From assembly GCF_036711975.1 (NCBI RefSeq), contig NC_091970.1, positions 8,811,501-8,875,500 of the forward strand: a DNA stretch of 64,000 nt. The letters are read 5' to 3'. The notes under the pieces are model-generated. The model saw nothing but the letters and a program-made list of their open reading frames with translations. It made no database searches and was not told where the DNA came from. Source of the DNA: Onthophagus taurus (Eukaryota > Arthropoda > Insecta > Coleoptera > Scarabaeidae). Below are positions 56,880 to 64,000 of this stretch, piece by piece; the first letter of the stretch is position 1, and every line of letters starts with the position of its first letter. The translations under genes and the position numbers were made by a program.

Positions 56880-58120
56880 CCAAATTTGAATTGTGTGTAC
56901 TTTTTGTGTTCCTCATATCATTTTAAACATCGTATTAATCTAATTTACTCTAATTTATATAATTTCTTTTTTGATATACAATAATACGCATTTATTATCG
57001 ATAACAAAATACACCATATATTTTTAATACCCTTACGATTACGCTACGCGTTTTGTTTTGCTGTTTATAAGTAGACGATTACGAGTTATTATCGGCGCAT
57101 GACCATTTTAACGAGCACACACACACGTATTATAAGCGTATTAAATATGAATGGAATAAGCATGAAGCCGCCGCGTTGGAAAAAAAAAGTTATGTAACTA
57201 AAATTTACGATAACGCACACAGTGTCTTATTATATTATAATTCGTTTTATTAACTCGCTTCAACAAATTACTCATTTACACAATTTCGTTTAAAAAACAA
57301 TGTTTTCGTTGAAATCGTAATGGGTCGAACCTTTATTTACTTCATTAGCTAATTTGTGTAAAGTTAACGAAATGTTGAAATAGGAGGGGATAAGAAAATA
57401 TTAGAAATAAATAAGAAATAGATTAGGTTTATCGTGTTTCCTCGCGTGTTTGCTCTTCGGTTTCGAGGTTGTAGAACTTGGAACGCGCCGGAATGCAAGC
57501 GGGCCGAAAGCGTTCGATCTAAATATACGTGGTCGTTAAAGGTTACAGAAATAAAATGTGTCTCTGTGCGTTTATGCACTAAGACCATCCGGTGTGTGTA
57601 TGTTATTCGCTCATTTCGACTAAAAAAGAAATAAACTAAAAATAAATTTATTTTTTTTTTGTTGTTAATTTCACTTCTACGTCCGGGTAAACTCCGTTCA
57701 CTTTATACCGGACTCTTTCCCCTCCTCCTCTACCTATTCTATTTAGTTCCTTCACTCGTCTATGCCATTAACGAGAGTTGTCGAGAGTTAAAGAGAAAAT
57801 CTAATGCAAGTGACACCTACACACATCGGACACCGGTGCCTCGTCCACTTTAGCCTTGGATGTGCAACTCTGCGCTATAGATATACTAGTCGCCGCTGTT
57901 ATTAGTTTCGTAGCGCGTTCTAAAATGCTCAGGTGTCAACGCTTCACTGAACACGCATTGCAAATTAAATAAACGAATTGATCAACATTTTTATTCAATC
58001 TTGTATGTACATAAATCATTGGATTAGAGAGAAATTTGTGTTGATTAGGCGATAAAAAAGTTTTTCTAATTCATTAAACAGAATATTGAGTTTATATATG
58101 ATGCGGAAGATACGGGACAC
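56880..58120. other. Single-copy segment between two satellites; possible receptor 5' region
   Basis: It is less AT-rich than the arrays, notably 57430-57530 and 57700-57960. It holds an (AC)n run near 57115. No reading frame resembles a known protein. Given the minus-strand receptor gene below, this could hold its promoter, a 5' untranslated exon or the missing signal-peptide exon, but I could not identify one. Confidence 0.4.
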
Positions 58121-58129
58121 CTGTATATA

Positions 58130-61100
58130 ATGCTGATAACTTAAAACTTCTTTTGATACAAATGTATTACTTAGAAGCCGAGGCAGCCATGCTGCCGAGG
58201 CAGTAGTTAGGTTTTTAATAATAACATATTATTTAGCAACCGAGGCAGCTGTGCTGCCGAGGCTGTGACTCTAGTACTTAAAATAATTTAAAGTTTGCTT
58301 TAATACAAATGCATTACTTAGAAGCCGAGGCAGTGGTTCTAGTACATAAAATATACTAAAGTTTTTTTTAATACAAATATATTATTTAAAAGCCGAGGCA
58401 CCCATGCTGCCGAGGCAGTAGTTAGGTTTTCAATAATAACATATTATTTAGAAACCGAGGTAGCTATGCTGCCGAGGCAGTGGCTCTATTATTTAAAATA
58501 AAGTACAGTTTTCTTTAATACAAATACATTACTTAAAAGCCGAGGCAGTAATTCAAGGTTTTCAATAATAATGCATTATTTAGAAACCGAGGTAGCTATG
58601 CTGCCGAGGCAGTGGCTCTATTATTTAAAATAAAGTAAAGATTTCTTTTATACAAATACATTACTTAAAAGCCGAGGCAGCCATGCTGCCGAGGCAGTAA
58701 TTCAAGGTTTTCAATAATAACATATTATTTAGAAACCGAGATAGCTGTGCTACCGAGGCAGTGGCTCTATTATTTAAAATAAAGTAGTTTTCTTTAATAC
58801 AAATACATTACTTAAAAGCCGAGGCAGCCATGCTGCCGAGGCAGTAATTCAAGGTTTTCAATAATAACATATTATTTAGAAACCGAGGTAGCTATGTGGT
58901 TCTATTATTTAAAATAAAGTAAAGATTTCTTTTATACAAATACATTACTTAAAAGCCGAGGCAGGCATGCTGCCGAGGCAGTAATTCAAGGTTTTCAATA
59001 ATAACATATTATTTAGAAACCGAGATAGCTGTGCTGCCGAGGCAGTGGCTCTATTATTTAAAATAAAGTACAGTTTTCTTTAATACAAATACATTACTTA
59101 AAAGCCGAGGCAGCCATGCTGCCGAGGCAGTAATTCAAGGTTTTCAATAATAACATATTATTTAGAAACCGAGGTAGCTATGTGGTTCTATTATTTAAAA
59201 TAAAGTAAAGATTTCTTTTATACAAATACATTACTTAAAAGCCGAGGCAGGCATGCTGCCGAGGCAGTAATTCAAGGTTTTCAATAATAACGCATTATTT
59301 AGAAACCGAGGTAGCTATGCTGCCGAGGCAGTGGCTCTATTATTTAAAATAAAGTAAAGATTTCTTTTATACAAATACATTACTTAAAATCCGAGGCAGC
59401 CATGCTGCCGAGGCAGTAATTCAAGGTTTTCAATAATAACGCATTATTTAGAAACCGAGGTAGCTATGCTGCCGAGGCAGTGGCTCTATTATTTAAAATA
59501 AAGTAAAGATTTCTTTTATACAAATACATTACTTAAAATCCGAGGCAGCCATGCTGCCGAGGCAGTAATTCAAGGTTTTCAATAATAACGCATTATTTAG
59601 AAACCGAGATAGCTGTGCTACCGAGGCAGTGGCTCTATTATTTAAAATAAAGTTGTTTTCTTTAATACAAATACATTACTTAAAATCCGAGGCAGCCATG
59701 CTGCCGAGGCAGTAATTCAAGGTTTTCAATAATAACGCATTATTTAGAAACCGAGGTAGCTATGCTGCCGAGGCAGTGGCTCTATTATTTAAAATAAAGT
59801 AAAGATTTCTTTTATACAAATACATTACTTAAAAGCCGAGGCAGCCATGCTGCCGAGGCAGTAATTCAAGGTTTTCAATAATAACGCATTATTTAGAAAC
59901 CGAGGTAGCTATGCTGCCGAGGCAGTGGCTCTATTATTTAAAATAAAGTAAAGATTTCTTTTATACAAATACATTACTTAAAATCCGAGGCAGCCATGCT
60001 GCCGAGGCAGTAATTCAAGGTTTTCAATAATAACGCATTATTTAGAAACCGAGGTAGCTATGCTGCCGAGGCAGTGGCTCTATTATTTAAAATAAAGTAA
60101 AGATTTCTTTTATACAAATACATTACTTAAAATCCGAGGCAGCCATGCTGCCGAGGCAGTAATTCAAGGTTTTCAATAATAACGCATTATTTAGAAACCG
60201 AGATAGCTGTGCTACCGAGGCAGTGGCTCTATTATTTAAAATAAAGTTGTTTTCTTTAATACAAATACATTACTTAAAATCCGAGGCAGCCATGCTGCCG
60301 AGGCAGTAATTCAAGGTTTTCAATAATAACGCATTATTTAGAAACCGAGGTAGCTATGCTGCCGAGGCAGTGGCTCTATTATTTAAAATAAAGTAAAGAT
60401 TTCTTTTATACAAATACATTACTTAAAAGCCGAGGCAGCCATGCTGCCGAGGCAGTAATTCAAGGTTTTCAATAATAACGCATTATTTAGAAACCGAGGT
60501 AGCTATGCTGCCGAGGCAGTGGCTCTATTATTTAAAATAAAGTAAAGATTTCTTTTATACAAATACATTACTTAAAATCCGAGGCAGCCATGCTGCCGAG
60601 GCAGTAATTCAAGGTTTTCAATAATAACGCATTATTTAGAAACCGAGGTAGCTATGCTGCCGAGGCAGTGGCTCTATTATTTAAAATAAAGTAAAGATTT
60701 CTTTTATACAAATACATTACTTAAAATCCGAGGCAGCCATGCTGCCGAGGCAGTAATTCAAGGTTTTCAATAATAACGCATTATTTAGAAACCGAGATAG
60801 CTGTGCTACCGAGGCAGTGGCTCTATTATTTAAAATAAAGTTGTTTTCTTTAATACAAATACATTACTTAAAATCCGAGGCAGCCATGCTGCCGAGGCAG
60901 TAATTCAAGGTTTTCAATAATAACGCATTATTTAGAAACCGAGGTAGCTATGCTGCCGAGGCAGTGGCTCTATTATTTAAAATAAAGTAAAGATTTCTTT
61001 TATACAAATACATTACTTAAAAGCCGAGGCAGCCATGCTGCCGAGGCAGTAATTCAAGGTTTTCAATAATAACGCATTATTTAGAAACCGAGGTAGCTAT

Positions 61101-64000
61101 GCTGCCGAGGCAGTGGCTCTATTATTTAAAATAAAGTAAAGATTTCTTTTATACAAATACATTACTTAAAATCCGAGGCAGCCATGCTGCCGAGGCAGTA
61201 ATTCAAGGTTTTCAATAATAACGCATTATTTAGAAACCGAGGTAGCTATGCTGCCGAGGCAGTGGCTCTATTATTTAAAATAAAGTAAAGATTTCTTTTA
61301 TACAAATACATTACTTAAAATCCGAGGCAGCCATGCTGCCGAGGCAGTAATTCAAGGTTTTCAATAATAACGCATTATTTAGAAACCGAGATAGCTGTGC
61401 TACCGAGGCAGTGGCTCTATTATTTAAAATAAAGTTGTTTTCTTTAATACAAATACATTACTTAAAATCCGAGGCAGCCATGCTGCCGAGGCAGTAATTC
61501 AAGGTTTTCAATAATAACGCATTATTTAGAAACCGAGGTAGCTATGCTGCCGAGGCAGTGGCTCTATTATTTAAAATAAAGTAAAGATTTCTTTTATACA
61601 AATACATTACTTAAAAGCCGAGGCAGCCATGCTGCCGAGGCAGTAATTCAAGGTTTTCAATAATAACGCATTATTTAGAAACCGAGGTAGCTATGCTGCC
61701 GAGGCAGTGGCTCTATTATTTAAAATAAAGTAAAGATTTCTTTTATACAAATACATTACTTAAAATCCGAGGCAGCCATGCTGCCGAGGCAGTAATTCAA
61801 GGTTTTCAATAATAACGCATTATTTAGAAACCGAGGTAGCTATGCTGCCGAGGCAGTGGCTCTATTATTTAAAATAAAGTAAAGATTTCTTTTATACAAA
61901 TACATTACTTAAAATCCGAGGCAGCCATGCTGCCGAGGCAGTAATTCAAGGTTTTCAATAATAACGCATTATTTAGAAACCGAGATAGCTGTGCTACCGA
62001 GGCAGTGGCTCTATTATTTAAAATAAAGTTGTTTTCTTTAATACAAATACATTACTTAAAATCCGAGGCAGCCATGCTGCCGAGGCAGTAATTCAAGGTT
62101 TTCAATAATAACGCATTATTTAGAAACCGAGGTAGCTATGCTGCCGAGGCAGTGGCTCTATTATTTAAAATAAAGTAAAGATTTCTTTTATACAAATACA
62201 TTACTTAAAAGCCGAGGCAGCCATGCTGCCGAGGCAGTAATTCAAGGTTTTCAATAATAACGCATTATTTAGAAACCGAGGTAGCTATGCTGCCGAGGCA
62301 GTGGCTCTATTATTTAAAATAAAGTAAAGATTTCTTTTATACAAATACATTACTTAAAATCCGAGGCAGCCATGCTGCCGAGGCAGTAATTCAAGGTTTT
62401 CAATAATAACGCATTATTTAGAAACCGAGGTAGCTATGCTGCCGAGGCAGTGGCTCTATTATTTAAAATAAAGTAAAGATTTCTTTTATACAAATACATT
62501 ACTTAAAATCCGAGGCAGCCATGCTGCCGAGGCAGTAATTCAAGGTTTTCAATAATAACGCATTATTTAGAAACCGAGATAGCTGTGCTACCGAGGCAGT
62601 GGCTCTATTATTTAAAATAAAGTTGTTTTCTTTAATACAAATACATTACTTAAAATCCGAGGCAGCCATGCTGCCGAGGCAGTAATTCAAGGTTTTCAAT
62701 AATAACGCATTATTTAGAAACCGAGGTAGCTATGCTGCCGAGGCAGTGGCTCTATTATTTAAAATAAAGTAAAGATTTCTTTTATACAAATACATTACTT
62801 AAAAGCCGAGGCAGCCATGCTGCCGAGGCAGTAATTCAAGGTTTTCAATAATAACGCATTATTTAGAAACCGAGGTAGCTATGCTGCCGAGGCAGTGGCT
62901 CTATTATTTAAAATAAAGTAAAGATTTCTTTTATACAAATACATTACTTAAAATCCGAGGCAGCCATGCTGCCGAGGCAGTAATTCAAGGTTTTCAATAA
63001 TAACGCATTATTTAGAAACCGAGATAGCTGTGCTACCGAGGCAGTGGCTCTATTATTTAAAATAAAGTTGTTTTCTTTAATACAAATACATTACTTAAAA
63101 TCCGAGGCAGCCATGCTGCCGAGGCAGTAATTCAAGGTTTTCAATAATAACGCATTATTTAGAAACCGAGGTAGCTATGCTGCCGAGGCAGTGGCTCTAT
63201 TATTTAAAATAAAGTAAAGATTTCTTTTATACAAATACATTACTTAAAAGCCGAGGCAGCCATGCTGCCGAGGCAGTAATTCAAGGTTTTCAATAATAAC
63301 GCATTATTTAGAAACCGAGGTAGCTATGCTGCCGAGGCAGTGGCTCTATTATTTAAAATAAAGTAAAGATTTCTTTTATACAAATACATTACTTAAAAGC
63401 CGAGGCAGCCATGCTGCCGAGGCAGTAATTCAAGGTTTTCAATAATAACACATTATTTAGAAACCGAGATAGCTGTGCTACCGAGGCAGTGGCTCTATTA
63501 TTTAAAATAAAGTACAGTTTTCTTTAATACAAATACATTACTTAAAAGCCGAGGCAGCCATGCTGCCGAGGCAGTAATTCAAGGTTTTCAATAATAACGC
63601 ATTATTTAGAAACCGAGGTAGCTATGCTGCCGAGGCAGTGGCTCTATTATTTAAAATAAAGTAAAGATTTCTTTTATACAAATACATTACTTAAAAGCCG
63701 AGGCAGCCATGCTGCCGAGGCAGTAATTCAAGGTTTTCAATAATAACGCATTATTTAGAAACCGAGGTAGCTATGCTGCCGAGGCAGTGGCTCTATTATT
63801 TAAAATAAAGTAAAGATTTCTTTTATACAAATACATTACTTAAAAGCCGAGGCAGCCATGCTGCCGAGGCAGTAATTCAAGGTTTTCAATAATAACGCAT
63901 TATTTAGAAACCGAGGTAGCTATGCTGCCGAGGCAGTGGCTCTATTATTTAAAATAAAGTAAAGATTTCTTTTATACAAATACATTACTTAAAAGCCGAG
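58130..64000. repeat. ~149-bp satellite with GC-rich near-palindromes, about 39 copies, cut by the window end
   Basis: Each monomer has two related halves. One is centred on CCGAGGCAGCCATGCTGCC and the other on CCGAGGTAGCTATGCTGCC, separated by AT-rich DNA (CATTATTTAGAAA, TTATTTAAAATAAAGT). A variant, GAGATAGCTGTGCTACC followed by GTTGTTTTCTTTAATAC, marks every fourth monomer at about 59606, 60200, 60794, 61387, 61982 and 62575 (period ~594 bp). It then marks every third near 63021 and 63465. Left-edge copies (58130-58900) are diverged and partly truncated. Confidence 0.96.

Noticed and set aside
57364..57853. Short overlapping frames on both strands, one with a signal-peptide-like hydrophobic start
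   Set aside because: None resembles a known protein. The hydrophobic one is on the plus strand, opposite to the receptor gene, with no matching exon or splice site.
58130..64000. CRISPR-like array (regular repeats with palindromic cores)
   Set aside because: The DNA between palindromes is repeated too, not unique spacers, and the window is clearly eukaryotic.
1..64000. tRNA or rRNA genes
   Set aside because: No cloverleaf with A/B boxes or rRNA-like conserved stretch was recognised on either strand by eye.

Overview
The window looks like AT-rich nuclear DNA of an insect, most likely a beetle (the order is a guess from gene flavour and satellite style). Five protein genes can be pieced together from exons with good splice sites. 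They sit among roughly 39 kb of tandem satellite DNA, about 60% of the window. Both window ends lie inside satellite arrays.

Layout. 1-4240: satellite of ~178-bp monomers (dimers of ~357 bp, a higher-order unit of ~1,077 bp). 4919-14816 (+): long-chain acyl-CoA synthetase gene in eight exons. Its introns hold a palindromic MITE, a LINE fragment, a nearly intact IS630/Tc1/mariner-type transposon with one stop codon, a Tc1 fragment, and a TTAA-flanked piggyBac-like element filled with a 190-bp satellite. 15400-18260: two copies of a ~950-bp fold-back repeat, then a LINE fragment. 19463-27827 (-): complete Vti1a SNARE gene in four exons. Its 7.5-kb last intron carries an inverted-repeat-bounded element filled with ~37 copies of a 173-bp satellite. 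28010-28798 (+): ribosomal protein eL34, head to head with Vti1a, with a possible box C/D snoRNA in its intron. 29105-32945: duplicated segments, a second fold-back composite and a ~370-bp dimeric satellite. 33071-34543 (-): five-exon Myb/TTF1-like gene. 35500-37110: tandem hairpin repeats of ~218 bp. 37951-46113 (-): BMP type I receptor (thickveins/BMPR1 type), lacking its first exon(s) in view. Its intron holds ~32 copies of another 173-bp satellite. 46180-56870: ~40 copies of a 267-bp repeat. 56880-58120: single-copy DNA. 58130-64000: 149-bp satellite with GC-rich near-palindromes and a 4-monomer higher-order unit.

The genes are ordinary housekeeping and signalling genes with no evident shared pathway. 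The notable biology is the satellite landscape. Aligned by eye, the two 173-bp arrays (Vti1a intron and receptor intron) are one family in opposite orientation, with conserved islands at the same spacing. The 178-, 190- and ~185-bp arrays form a second superfamily. Two arrays sit inside structures that look like transposable elements, which suggests that mobile elements seeded satellites into introns. A recurrent hairpin motif (CTGANGA, a stem that changes between copies, GAAAC) appears three times.
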